DNA of 64,000 nt from Acholoe squamosa (GCA_949317995.1 OX439039.1:18777282-18841281); one strand, 5' to 3'. Counted from the stretch's first letter, positions 11,095 through 24,660 are shown. The notes: generated by a model from the sequence alone, not told the origin. Numbers and translations: made by a program.

Positions 11095-14000
11095 ATTCTC
11101 CATAACCAGGCATTTATTATAGGAATTCCTTCATACGATCGCGTCAGACATGTACAGAGCTGTTTATATGTTCTCTTATCCGAGATACTATTTTTCACGT
11201 TATTTTTGCCTTGTTACAGGGCAATCTTCGGGCCCTATTGCCCATTATGGACGTTATCCGAGCTGCCAACGTAGGAGGGCATGTAGCATGTATGATTCAT
11301 TATTAGCTATAGGATAAGGTCATCTGTATATAGCCCATGACTTTGCCATCTATCTACGCAAAAGTTTATATCTAGTCAACAATATTTTTAGCAATTTCCA
11401 TACTCTTAGTATTTATAAATGGCTATGAGAGTGTTTTCCATATTCTCTTTTTTTTTTAACCGTGCCTGCTTTCTATCGATCAATGTCCGACAACTTTTTA
11501 TCGGACCTAATTTCCAAAACTTTTTTTGTCATCGGGTCCTGTTCCATCCTCCTTTTATCAACATAATTTGTGAAACACTTTATCAAAAGCTTCAACAAAG
11601 CCAGCCGTATTGGCCAGGATTAAAGAGCCCATTACGTTATCTTAATGAACTTAGTGACTATTCAAGGGCGGGTATTCTATACTAATCGCACCCCTGCCGT
11701 CACGTCAGAGATTATCCACAAAACCACAAATCAGATTTTGATGTTCATTCTGGGCCTGAGGCTATAGTGGAGCATCTGGCTGAGCCACGCTGAAGGTCAT
11801 CGGTCTCTGCTGGAGATTGGCAGCAGCATGTGAAAATAGACATTCAACAATAACGTTTAAACAACGTTGGATTAAATGTGTTAAAAAGAAGGATAAAAAA
11901 CCACGCTAAACTCGATCATTTAAGGGGGGGCATACTGAACGACCTGTGATGTCCTTATTTCTTGATAATGCAGCTTTTTGAGTGGTGCTAACTTGTAACA
12001 AGCTTTCAATAAGGAACATTGAGTTCCTCAAACTTGGTCTTTAACATTCTAAAATAGTATAGTTGAACGAACTTTTCTTTCATGCAGCTAGAGTTATCAG
12101 AGTTTTAATAGGCACATGATCATATGGTTTTGATTCCCTGTTTCTTGACGTGAAGCTCCGAGGTGGTCAACATACTTGCAAATGTTTCAAAGACGTTGCT
12201 TTAATGTACATAATTATAGGTCATCAGCAGAGATAGGATAATGTTGAAATAATTATCATTGATGTTGTGAATGTCATAATATTTCAACGTTGTTCTCACT
12301 TCACTTTAAATGGTATCTAATAAGATAGCGCTACTGTAGAAACCCACATAGGTTATATTGGATGACTTCACATGATGGGTGATGGGTTGACATGATGGGT
12401 TGTAGGCGGGGCCTGGGTTAGGCCGATTTGTTTCTACAGCACTATCAAATTTCCACACTCCCCACTGATCAACAAAGGGAGCCGGCAGGTCCCAGAGCCA
12501 AAACAATAGGAACCCTTTCAAATATCATATTCTACATGAAACTATTACTTTCGCCCTGGTGGGATCCACCGGGCGATAAATCAGGGACTTCAAAGGCTAA
12601 AAGCCTAATGTTACTCATTATAAAATTCGCCCCTTGATTGGCTTCCCTCACCAGCCATGCTGGCTGATGCTAATTTCTTTCAGATTTGTATTAATACGCT
12701 CGTGGAGCTGGTGGAGAAGGGTGCAGGCACGGGGATGGGGTATTAATGGACATTCCTATCCTATTGTTCCTGACACTTATACTTATAACTAGTGTTAGAG
12801 CAAAATAGATAATGCAATTACGTCATGGGTATTTCCCTAACAGCTTGGTCTATAAGGGATAGTAGGGGTAATGATAGAAGTTTTCGATGGTTGTATATCC
12901 CATACGAACTCTTACCACGATGTTGCGATTTTGTAATAACTTTTCTCCAAAATCCGTGATGATTTAAGAAGAAAAGAATGCAATTCTTTATTTCTAGATC
13001 TCTCTACCCCCAATGCACATAAACCTATTTCGGATGAGTTTACTACGTTTGTGAGCTATATTGCAAGATGTTTTTGGGTTGTAAGGGGTGCAGGGGAAAT
13101 TCTGTGGCTCATTATGATATGGTCCACACGCTACCATCAAAGTTAACCTGTATGTTGGTCGTTCATTTATCCTCCAGTTTGTGTTGGTTTGTGTTAACGT
13201 GTATACACTGTAACGCAATAGTCAGTCTGGCTTAACAGTGGGTGGTGATTGCATTTTTCCCTTTTTCTTTTTTTTTCCATTTGGACTATCCATCATAGAT
13301 AGGTGTGATGATTGGCTAGCTCTCATCACATTGAGTGGGGGTATCAATGAGGGGTAGAGGGAGGGGGTAGCTATCTAGATTTGAAGTTTGATACTAGTAT
13401 GGGTGTATCCATGACAACGCCATTGACAACCACAGGCATATCTGTGAAATAAACCTGTATCTAACACTAAATGTTGTCACTTTTTATCTCTTGCATCAAG
13501 AACAATGAAGTAGTGATAAATGTCTTTCATGACAACACTTGAAATAATTTTGAGATTAATCATTAAAATGTCATAGAATACTAATGCAGATATTATGGTG
13601 TGTGACATAGATAAGGATGGGTGGTTAATAAAGGACATGTAAATGCCACCAGGGTCAGAGACAGGGTCACAGTATACGCTTTATTATCTCATAATTCTGG
13701 TGTGAGGTATTTGAATAAACACATGAAAGGGTCTATAGTGGTAATAGGAAAGAATTCTTTTTTTTTCATATGGAATAAAAGCTTGGTGATAATTCCATAA
13801 CCCAGCTATTGTTCACAGATGAAGAAAAATGCACATAAATTGATAATGTATTTGGGGTACATACATAATTAGAGTTCACCCCTAGAAAAGTTGAAGTTGG
13901 TATTCTTGGGCGGTATACAGTGACCGGTAGACATGCAAATGGATGTATTGCTAGGACTACAACTTACATGCAAGGGAGAATAAGTAAGAAGTCTGGCATT

Positions 14001-16130
14001 AGGGAGTTAATGTATCGCACATAAGAATAGAACAAAACGATCTGGAGCTGGTGGATACACATTGCTGGGATAAAGTATAACTCCTAATGTCATGATGCCC
14101 TTGGAGAATTATGTGGACAATAATTAAAAACTCTCTATACCCAGAACATAGCAACCAGAAGTAACTCATCAGCAGTACACCCTCATCTATCACTACCTCA
14201 CTGACAGCCCATTCACACAACTTAAAACCATCAAAGTAACTACAGATAATCTGTTTAATGACCGGCAGGATTTAGGATAAGCCTATCACCCCCTCCCCTC
14301 CCCCAGATGATACTGTGTGCAGGTTGTGCAACAAGATGGATGGTGGGTCCTGCCCCCAAACCTGCTACTTTATTATCGCAGTCTGTAGGATGATAACTGC
14401 AGTGTTTCACGTAGTAAAATTGAGTTATCGAACCTACGTTAGAGTGAAATGCGCCCCAACATGACTACATAAATAAGCCTATAAATAAATAAATGAATAA
14501 GGTATGCATATATCTGAGGTCAGACCCGCGGGTTATTCGTACTCCTCATACTAAATGAATACAAACCATGTCTATCTAATTTAAATAAAAACTATGTCTA
14601 TTTGATGAATAAAGCTCCCATGATTCCATATACAACCAAAGATGGTTATTTTTATTTTTCTAAATGTCAATTTTATTTTGTCTAGTCGATCATCCCACAC
14701 CATTTGGTATAGCATGACTTTCTTTGCAGATCGAAAGCTTTTTCCTCTTTGGCTGGCTAACTGTAATACATTTACATTTATTATCCTGGTGATAAGTCTA
14801 TGAGTATTTATCAGGAGGTACTAATAGGATGAGGCTGTGTGGGACTCCTGGACTTTGATGTCTTAAGTGACAGGTGGGACCAGTGCCTCCTCCTGGTGGC
14901 CGAAATATGAACACAGATGCTACCTCAGGATCATCCTACCCCCACCCCACTCTTCATATCCCCCACCCTACCTCTGATCCCAACTCAAACCCTAGCCCTG
15001 AATGTCAACACGGTATTGGCAACATGACGGGTAGAACCCCTTCATATAAATTGTTTCCAAGTGCATGCAGTGCTGGTGAGAATTCGTGTCCAGCAGTGCA
15101 TCTGTCCAACCCTATTATGGGCCTGCATCTAAATACTAAGGCCAGTGCTACATAGCCTAGTTTATGCATTAGTCAGTTACCAGCTAGCAGGACTGCATTG
15201 GTGCATCCTGTCTATACAGATGGTGCAGATATCTGCACACATGGCCTTACGGTGCTTAAAGGGTTAATCTGGTGTCAAGGGGTCTGACCTTCACCCTCCA
15301 ACTGTGAGATGTTAGTCAGAATTATAATAATTAACTTCACATTTAGCATTTAATGCACTTTGGTTTGAGACTGCTTTCAAATTTGCTGCCTAGATGCCGT
15401 ATGGTGTGTGTGTGTTGGGGGGAGGTGTAAAATAGAAAGGATGACATTCACACACCACCTGTGGATGTTAGCTCAGAATATTACCTGATTACACTTATTT
15501 TATGCTGAATATCCATATTTATAGGGTGAGCTTTATTTTGGTTTCCAGAAGGTGTCTTTTATTGTCTAGAATTTTATGGTTTGGGAGTTCAGGGTTTGAG
15601 CATTCATAATAAATTGTTGAGATCCACTCAGAAAAAAGAACGAACAACCTATGGGAGTTTCACAAAAATGTGTTCAAGTCCATATTCAACTTTTGAATAC
15701 TGTTGGATCTGCCAGGGATCAATACCAACTACACAGTTAATTACCATACAATATGTTGCAGTAGAGCAATGTAATTTCTACAATGAAGCCCAAGAAAATA
15801 GTTCATCCAAGCATTGCTTTGCAAGGAATCTTTGTGAAAATACCTGTGAAACACTTTTGATTGACCACATAAGGGACTGGTTATACCCTGTAACCCAACA
15901 CAACTGGGGATAAACTAATACTAAAGAACTGAAATATTTGCCTCAGCCATCCAGGATATTATGAATGGTTGAAAGTCATCCTGCACCCCACAGTCATGTT
16001 ACATTAAGACATTATACGCCACCTAACGAGTTAAGCAATCACTAACCATTGTGTTGCCATACCTACTACGGCTTCAATGTATAATGCCGCCACATAAGGT
16101 ACTTTCATTTTCGGTTACCACTAAATATAT
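11095..16130. other. Intergenic, no gene seen
   Basis: No gene or RNA recognised in about 5 kb. Small features include AAATAAATAAATGAATAA near 14480 and short homopolymers. A 110-residue frame at 15581-15913 (+) has no recognisable domain and sits in AT-rich sequence, so it was not called. Confidence 0.5.
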
Positions 16131-16745
16131 GTGACCAGTCAAGCCAAAACACCCCTCTGCAGGGAAATTCATTATCAAAGTTCATCTCAAGATCTTTAAA
16201 ATGAGACATCATTGGGTTAAATATTCCTAGTAGTTATGTCAGAACCCCTCCTTGAACATAGGTCGTTATTCATATCTGAAATCGATGATTAAGCTTTAAG
16301 TACAATATAAACCATAATAATGTCTAAAAACACATAATTCAGCCTTTTTCATCAAAAGGTCATAATAATGTGGTGCTTTTTATCACTGATTTTGATCTAG
16401 AAGGAATTTTCCATTTCTGTTTTTAGTTTTGGGTTTCTGGTGAGTATCCCCAAAAACTGGCATAAAAATCTGCAAATTTCGATTATTGGAATGGTTGCCA
16501 TGGCAACCAGGAACAGGCTTATAGGTTGATTTCTCATGAAAAATGTTCATTTTACCATCCAAATATGGGCCATTTCTACCAAAAATGGTGCATTTTAAAT
16601 GAAACCATTGAATTCTGCATCAAAAATTACCTTAATATATTTCTATAACGATTTTAGAGTAATTTTGCCCTCCAATGCTCCCTGGTGGCCAAATGGGGAA
16701 TTAAAAATCCCCCACGGAGGGGTGTTCTCCCTTGATGGGTCACAT
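16131..16745 (+). repeat. Dispersed repeat R1, copy a
   Basis: This is the most complete forward copy of a family of about 600 bp, running from GTGACCAGTCAAG to the 'CTTGATGGGTCAC' end. Other copies lie at 23956-24652 (inverted, in the GPCR-1 intron), 24661-24782 (inverted, partial), 56904-57326, 61905-62168 and 62345-62540 (right part). Shared markers are 'GGTTGCCATGGCAACC' and 'CCCTGGTGGCCAAATGG'. No coding potential was seen, so it is probably a non-autonomous transposable element. Confidence 0.8.
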
Positions 16746-18957
16746 ATTTTTAAATCTATATTCTGTTTTTCTGCTAATGGTTCGAAACACAATGGACAGC
16801 GATGGCACAAGCCTAACAAAACAGACACTTGTTCATCAAACTTTCATAGACAAGGCCATGAATAATGACCACAATTGCCCCCTTATTGTTGTCCACATAT
16901 TAAAACGCATTTTATTAATGTTGCCTGATGACGGACAATGATAGGGAGTGGTGGATGCCTAATATCAGCTCTGATTGTGGGTTTGACCTCAGATGACCCT
17001 TACAATGACCACTGGGGGGAGGTGAATGGCAATGTGCCGGAGGTGGGAGGGTGGGGAGAACAAAAACTGACCACTGCTAACCACCTTGTCTTTGTCATAG
17101 GACCTGATTAGAGGGCCGGGTTAATCCTTTAAGGAGACAATGTGATTATATCTGCAGGATGCATGGATGCAGCACTCAGACACTGGTAAGCACTGTCAAT
17201 GCTGCATTCATGTATCCCTTTTTGGGCAACATAAACTCTAGTTATGGAGTTATTTCTCAGTGAAAAACAATTGAACTTCATGAAGAAAAATTAATAAGAA
17301 AAGCTTTAGGACCCCTTGTGCTACTGATGGGTTCATCAGGGTTGGCCAGTGAACAAAACACTGTAGTGGACCCATAAATCTTCACTGGGGTTGATCGTGT
17401 TGTACCATTGTTGTTTAGCACAGTACAAATGTACAGTGGGAAGGAGCTAGGAAAGCATCACCCCTACTGAGCTTTGTGATTAGTTCCATCCCCAAAGTGG
17501 ACAAGGCAGGCTGGGAGTCACTGCAATAAAAGCAGGACGAAAAGAAAAGAAAGTTTGGATTCACGAAATTCTGTGGACGATATTTGAGGGACCTCAGTTT
17601 TATAGAATGGTTATCATTTGGCCATAGTTAAGGCAGTGGTGGAGGATTCTTCAACCACTTTTCCGTTTAGGTCAATAGAGCAATTTAATCAATCGTTCCA
17701 TTTTCTTCGCCCAAGGCATCAAAGCGGTGTCAGAGAGTAGTTCACTGATGCTGAATCCATGCACCCAGATATTTACTTGCTCTTTACATATACACTATAG
17801 TGATGCTTCTAGATAGATATGAACATCAGACAGAGATATAATATCATGGGCCTTGGCAGCCTTAAAGGTTGATATAGAGGCAACTATATCAGCTGGGATA
17901 GGAGCTACTACAAGGGAAAGGAAGTGGAGGGGGTTATTGGTGCAGAACCCATTTAAAATGTCTCCCTTTTTTGTTTGGCCCACCAGTAGTTGGGGACAAT
18001 TGGTGCTAAATGTTGTCAGGATTAGGATTTATTTGTGCCATAAAGGGGAGGAAAGGAGAGAGGGAAGGGTGGGCAGGCTGTGTGAGTGCCATCTGGCAGG
18101 GTGGGCCTTGTTGAGGGTAGTGAGGGTGAATAAGTGAGAGGTGGGTGGGTAAGTTTTAGTATCAGCCCCAAAGGGTGCAGATATCCTGTCCCATAGGGGC
18201 CATCAGCTAGCGCCAAATAACCATTCTCTTCAATTACCTACGTGGAAATGTGTCATACAGGGAAACAATCGGATGAATTTCCACCCACAGAGTATCAAAT
18301 GAGGTGCAAAATCAGCTGTCCTACAGTTAGTGGTGGCAACACCCAGGAGTGAGCTCGGGACAGAAGGGTGAGGAGGGGGGGGGGGAGAACAGGGAGGTGC
18401 CCCTCCTCCACACATACCCCTGGAATGGCTGTTTAATGAAAACTAATGCTATTGGCGCCCGGCGCCTGACCCATTGTACCGTTACAGCATCAGCAATGGA
18501 CCGTTGGAGCACCTGCCGGGTGGCCACACGCCTCCGTTGAAGCACCTCTCCCACAACGTGTTTGTTATAATAACTAACAACATATGGACAGCACAGAGGA
18601 GGCCCTCACCCAGCTTACAGGCAATAAGGGCCTCCTTACCAGGCCGTATTGAGGGCTTGTGGGTGGGGGTGAAAGGTCAGGGTATGGGGGTTTTGATGAA
18701 GGGGAGGTTTAACAAAACAGTGATCAGTGGGGATTGTTGTCTATAACAAAACTACAAACAGTTGAACCCTTGATCCAGAGACGATGCTACTCATTTGTCA
18801 AATCGGCTTAGAATTATACATAAAGGGTGGGGTTGGGAACTGTGTTTTTTTTCTGATCCCACAGACTCCCCGGTCAGTAAAGACAGATACTGACGGGAAA
18901 ATATGGTCAGAAAGTCAAAGCTATAAGAAAATAGCTTATAGAATATACCAAAGAGAG
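16746..18957. other. Intergenic, no gene seen
   Basis: No gene recognised. A purine-rich patch lies near 18040-18140 and a G-run near 18377-18386. Confidence 0.5.
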
Positions 18958-18958
18958 T

Positions 18959-19480
18959 ATGAATCCCAGCCCCTGCACCTCATACCCTATGGGGACGTCA
19001 CCTGCATTCAAAAATCACAGAATAAGGGTCAATTTTCAATCACATCCAATGTCCTTGAAATCCAAAATAAGGGGTCCTTTTCTCCTTAAGTCCCCGTGAA
19101 TTTTTGAATAAGGGGTCAATTATATATCAGGAATCTGTGGATTTCGAAATAAGAGGTGTTTTTGTATGAGTGTGGGTTTTGTGGGAGAGAATTCCACTTA
19201 GTCAATAGTGCTCTCCATCCAGAATTTGTTTTATCTACATATTATATGGAAGATATCCCATTGACCTAATAAACAAACTTGGATGCCTTCATTAGACTAA
19301 AACATGTCATTGTTTCTGAAAATAAGGGGTCTTTTTTGGACCCAAAATGTCAGCGTTTTCTAAAAATAATAAGGGGTATTATTTTGGTCCAAAATCAGTG
19401 AATAAGGGGTTACTTTTGGAAACAGGGAATGCAGGTGACGTCCCCTTTTGATGGAGAGTGCAGGGGCTGGGGTATGAATA
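18959..19480. mobile_element. TIR element with AATAAGGGGTC repeats
   Basis: Imperfect terminal inverted repeats of about 50 bp bound this segment. The left end (18959-19010) holds CCCAGCCCCTGCACC and GGGGACGTCACCTGCATTC. The right end (19428-19480) holds the same two strings in reverse complement. Between them the motif AATAAGGGGTC recurs about seven times in degenerate form at irregular spacing. No coding capacity was seen. It could be a MITE or foldback element that expanded an internal motif; the family is unknown to me. Confidence 0.65.
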
Positions 19481-19924
19481 AGGTAATGATATCATGATCC
19501 AGCATCAGCCGCCCTTACTTATGAAGTGGCAGTGAATGTTGCTGTCACATGAAATCCCCATCATTCATTCTCACTAAAGCCTCTGGCATGAATTTGTGTA
19601 AGATCATTCTGCAAACATTGATCTTTTGATTTCAAAAATATCAAACGCTCTTCTCTGAGTTGAAAAGGTCCAAGTGGACAGCAGTACTGTAACTCTTTAA
19701 GCACCGCTCGAGGTATCCATCCATCGTGCATCAGCGTTCACCATGATGCGTGACTACATGCTAGATGAGGAGTTCGATTTAAGTCCTGCATTGGTGTATT
19801 TACCTTGTCCAACGGTCTGTGGGTCCTTTACCGCTCCATCAATCATTGAGATCCTCCCTGCCCTTCCCCTCTCATCCTCTGTCTAAAACTGCCACTCTCT
19901 ACCTTTCTCTGTATTCTTGCTCTG

Positions 19925-19968
19925 TCTGTATGTCTCTATCACTGTCTGTCTCTGTCTCTCTGTCTCTG

Positions 19969-20041
<73 letters not shown>

Positions 20042-20047
20042 GCCTCT
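19925..20047. repeat. TC/TCTG microsatellite
   Basis: A run of (TGTCTC)n grading into a pure (TC)n tract at about 19990-20038. Open frames read through it on both strands as Ser/Leu/Val or Arg/Glu/Asp repeats and are artefacts of the repeat. Confidence 0.95.
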
Positions 20048-21900
20048 TTCTCTGTCCATCCTGGCATTACGATGTTCCCCTTTCTACTTGTTTTTGCCGG
20101 CCTCCCTATCTCTTCAGCACTTTCTCCGCCGTCCTCCCCTCCCAATCATTTCCATTGCCCCTCTACCAACCTGCCCATCTATCACATGCCAGCATGGAGT
20201 GGCCATGGATCCATCCCGCTCACTGCCTCTCAGAGCCTCCTCATATCAGTGTCAGGAATCACTCCAGACAAAAAGTCAACAAGCAAAGGACCTCCTCTCA
20301 GTGACCTCTTAGGGACAGGCGGCATGCCGGCCGGACAAAGGAAGCATCTGTTGGTGGGTTCTCTCTGAGGGCCCTCCCACATGCCACTCCCTCTCCTCTC
20401 CCCAGGCTCAGGCCCACCTCCCCCGGCTGGATGGGGCCCTTCGAGATGCCCCAGACGTGCCATGCCCCCATCTGCTCTGCCATTTCATGCTGGATAATTA
20501 AGGTAGTACCTAGAGGCACCTAGGGGCCATCAAAGCAATTGCCAGTGGTCAGTGAAAGTACCATGACTGACAACTGTTGGTAGCCGGTCCTGCTAGTTAC
20601 TCAAACCTCCTTATAATATTTTAGAGCCAGTATTATTGTACTAATTTTAGTCTATTCTCTTTTTTTTTTCTAAGGAAATATCTATAGCAGTTTATTATGT
20701 ACTTCACGATATATATCCTGAAAAAGGTAACTGCCATAATGGAAAGTGGTATGCTTGGTACACAGCTGTACCAGATACGCCAGATCTGCCGAATCAGGCG
20801 TAAATTAGCAGAGGATGCCTAGCGCGGCAGTTTCACAGTGTATTGCAGTGTTATCCTGGTCTACACCAGTAGTTCATGTGAGTACAATCCTATTGACTTG
20901 ATTTGGGTTCTACTGTATGTACTACACCGCTATGTGCTGTATATTTACAATTCGGGCTCAGAGTGTGTGTCAAACAATTAATGTTATCTCCTTATACATA
21001 CAAATGATACTTCTTTTGTCTTTAGAGCCTTTTGAACACCTAAACCACCCCTTCCCACCTGCAAGCCCCACCCTTATACTGCATGTGGTGCCTTGTGCAG
21101 GACATGTGTCTGTGGGCAGGTTTGTGGGTTTTAGCCATCTGTGACTATGATCCTCTATGAGTGGACTCAGCTAAATGGTCATTGCAGTCGGTCAGGGAAG
21201 GCACAGAACCACTTCAAAGAGAGAGGCCACTTGTTAATGACGCGTCCTAGTCGTCATAAATGACAAATGGATCAAAAGGAAGAAAGAGGCTGAGCAAAGC
21301 AACCAAAGAGAAGCAGCAGAATGCTGAAGATTTCAAATGTAAATATTCCAAAATTCTCATAAAATGGTCATAAAATGTTCAATGTCTATCACAGGGACCT
21401 GCGCATTATGGCATTTTGCAATTGGCAGAATCAACCTTAAGAAACAAAAACCAAGACCCTGCCATAGGTCTCTCTTTTCTAATTGTGAGAAAATTAAAAT
21501 TGCTGACTTGACAACTTACATCATACCTGAAATGCCTACTGATTGCAATAGTGATTTATCAATGTAATAGTGATTCATCAATCTTACATTAAATACCTTT
21601 CAGAGGAACAGCAATGATTTCATAAAAAAAAATATGAATATCAACGATAGCAATTTATAGCCATAGGATTGGACATTTGCTATTTGGATAAATAACTCCT
21701 AATAGTTTAAGGAACAGAGTAGAACCATGGTAAATTCAAAGCTCTCTCTTATTATAATCCCCATGGGTCATCAACAGAAGATGTGTGGGTCAGGTGTATA
21801 ATTTCTTTACACAACGTAAAATGAGCAATGCTGTGTCTATGGTATTCTTATGCATAGTCCAAAAATAATTGATACACTCAAAGGTGGCATTCTATCAATT
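20048..21900. other. Intergenic, no gene seen
   Basis: The part at 20048-20520 is C-rich and gives several overlapping frames on both strands, none with a domain. No gene called. Confidence 0.5.
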
Positions 21901-22500
21901 GTAGGCCTATGAATTTACACAAAAGATATCACCACCTCATAGTAAACTATACATGGTCTTTACGTAAGAGATATTTCACTTCAAGGAAAGCTTTACTAGG
22001 TTGGAGACATTACCATATTAAAGAGGGTCCATTAGGACCACTACTTGAGGCATGTGTATGGAAGTGAGAAGGAAACTAAACACCTCTTCAAACTTCACAA
22101 TCATCATTTACCTGTCGTATGAATCCATTAAGATGCTAGCATGCATCCTGAATACGTTGAGAAACAGGTATTGTTATGAATAAGAGCAGGCCAAGCATAG
22201 AAAATGTATGCTGTAGGCAAATAGAACTACCGGCTCATCAAAGCCTGATGTAAGAGTTTATAAGTGACTCCATGATTTCACCAGTCAACCAAAAATGCTA
22301 GCTCAGTGAGGACAACTTTTTTTCAAGATAGATGAACCTTAATTGACCATTCTAGAATAGGTACTATTACTGACAACCTGAAACAAGCCCTTGCTAGTTT
22401 AATTGCGTTTGCCTCATCAATCTTTGAGATCATTGTGAGCATTGCGAGCATACTTATCAGTCCACATTTGGCTCCTTGTCATTTTCCAGCTCTCTTTAAA
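21901..22500 (+). promoter_or_regulatory. GPCR-1 upstream region, shared with GPCR-2
   Basis: Blocks in this stretch match the region just upstream of GPCR-2 (45330-45873). Examples are 'GCCTATG...TTTACACAAA', 'GAGAAACAGGTAT', 'AGGCCAAG' and 'CCTGAAACAA'. It probably holds the promoter and 5' UTR carried along in the gene duplication. No TATA box or transcription start can be fixed from sequence alone. Confidence 0.45.
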
Positions 22501-23343
22501 ATGGCAAATTTGACAACTTCTATCATGGATTTTGAATCTACCAATATCACTTCCCATCCTTTCAACTCTACAATTTCGCCAAACATCACTGACTTTTCAG
22601 TCTCTGGAGACACTTTTGGTCACAACACCCTGGCTAGGATTGCCTACTACTATCCCATTCGAATTGTGGAGTCAGTGGTCGGCCTAGTTGGTAACCTGAT
22701 GGTTATCATTGCTGTATGCCGTTATGAAGATTTGCAGACTGCTACCCGATCCTTGTTTGCCAACTTGGCTGCAGCTGATTGTGTTGGTGCCTCACTGACA
22801 GTGATGTCCATTGTAGGAGAGACCATGGAAAGAACATCCAGATGGCTGCAGTTTTGCATCATTAAGGAACTACTCTATGTTATTGCAGGATTTGGAAATA
22901 TGCTAAGCCTTACCATGATATCTCTCGACCGCCTACTTTTCATGAGTGCCCCCTTCTGGTACCATTCAAAGATGAACATATCCAAGGTTCTGCCATGCCA
23001 GATCATTGTTTGGATAGGGATCATCCTGACCTACAGTTTGGTTTTCACATTGCACTCCACAGAAACACTCAAGATTCCGACCTGCTTCTATGCGTTCCTC
23101 TTATCACGTCGAGATATTCATGTTTTCTTACTGTATCCTTACTACTTCTACACTGTCACCACCATCATCAACTACCTTATCCTGAGCATCATGGTGTGGA
23201 GGCAAGGACGGCAGATTGCAGCTCAGAATTCTAATGTGGCCAACCATGTCCTGTTGCGCCAACAGAAGTTAACCAAGACAACAGCCCTGGTCCTTTTTGT
23301 GTACCTCATTCTCACAATTCCGAATGCCATAATAAACGTTCTG
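22501..23343 (+). CDS. GPCR-1 exon 1: class A GPCR, TM1-TM6
   Basis: This is the first coding exon (281 codons) of a rhodopsin-type seven-transmembrane receptor expected at the plasma membrane; the ligand is unknown. The start is the ATG at 22501 (context AAAATGG), matched by the paralogue. The open frame upstream has no ATG. The N-terminus has four N-glycosylation sequons (N3, N15, N22, N28). Class A landmarks are Asn65 in GN (1.50), Asp93 in NLAAAD (2.50), Cys119 and Cys195 (TM3-ECL2 disulfide), Trp171 (4.50) and Pro274 (6.50). The TM3 end is DRL (143-145) instead of DRY, and TM6 lacks the CWxP Cys-Trp pair. The exon ends in phase 0 at donor CTG|GTAAGT (23344). It is an orphan class A receptor, possibly of a lineage-specific expansion. 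Confidence 0.9.
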
Positions 23344-23955
23344 GTAAGTGCAAATAAGAGTGCAAATAAGAACATTGTTAACGGGATGAAATGAGCTATA
23401 AGTACCACTCTTAAATATCAGGATCCCTCATGGATACCTTTTGGGCTCCTTAGCTAAACATTGATTTTTTTCAGGTCTTATGAACAACCTACCAGACTAT
23501 CCTTTTTAAGCCTTCAATGTAGAATATGAAGGGGCTGCTGCTAATAACCTGTCTGTCCATCCTTAGAGTATATAGTGCCCATAACTGCTTTACATAGGCC
23601 TACTATGACGCATACTTTTGATTATAACAGAAGCTACATAGCCCTGTGGGCAATGGTAGTACCCTAAACCCGGGAGTACTTGATATGACTTAGAAAGTAC
23701 CTTTTCCAGCCACATATATATGTGGTTGGAAAGGATACTTTCTGACCAAATCCCCCCTAACAAGGGTCCTGTATTTGCCAAAAATCAAGTAGGATCTACT
23801 TTTGACAAGATACCCATAGCAGTGGTCTTTTTTTTACTCAAAAGCCCATTTTTCCAGCAATAGATCTGATCTTTTGGGGCAGTTTTCCTGTTGAGCAGAA
23901 AATTATTCACAACAAAGACCTTTTCAGCTAAAACTGGTTTTTCCATCATTATTAA

Positions 23956-24652
23956 ACCCATCAGGGTAAAACACACCTCTGCGGGGGAGTTTTGATTCCA
24001 CATTTGGCCACCAGGGGGCATTGGAGGGGCAAAATTACTCTAAAATCATTATAATAATAATTATGTTTAAAAGCTAATTTTTTATGCAGAATTCAATTGT
24101 CTCATTCAAAATGCACCAATTTCAGTAGAAATGGCCCATATTTGGATGGTGAAATGAACATTTATCATGAAAAATCAACCTATATGCTTGTTCCTGGTTG
24201 CCATGGCAAGCATTCCAATAATCAAAATTTACAGATTTGTATGCCAATTTTTGGCGATTTTCACCAAAATCCCAGAACTGAAAACAGAAATAGAATATTC
24301 CTTCTATATCAAAATCTATGATAAAAATCACCATACATATTATGTATTTTTTATGAAAAAAAAGGCTGATTTATTGTGTTTTTAGACATTATTATGGTTA
24401 ATAATGTATTTAGAGCTTAATCGTCAATTTCAGATAATTATGGATAACAACCTATTTTCAAGGAGGGGTTCTGACATAACTACTAAGAAAATTTAACCCA
24501 ATGATATCTCATTTTAAAGATCTTGAGATGAACTTTGATAATGAAATTTCCCTGCACAGGGGTGTTTTTGCTTGCCTGTTCTTAGCCTGAAGCTCTCTGA
24601 ATTAATGGGTATACCGGTACTCAATTATACTCACAGGGTCATTTGTTAGTGA
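23956..24652 (-). repeat. Dispersed repeat R1, copy b
   Basis: An inverted copy of the R1 family within the GPCR-1 intron. It includes the flanking block 'TTAGCCTGAAGCTCTCTGAA', which is also found next to the R1 copies in the large duplication (56840-56905 and 61840-61905). It carries CCACCAGGGGGC at 24008-24019, a perfect match to the CTCF core. No coding potential. Confidence 0.8.
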
Positions 24653-24660
24653 TCCCATGG

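Noticed and set aside
15581..15913. 110-codon + strand frame
   Set aside because: No domain, no splice partner, no repeat support; consistent with chance in this composition.
19819..20312. Frames of 131-161 codons with Ser/Leu repeats
   Set aside because: They are read through the TC microsatellite; both strands give equally long repetitive frames.
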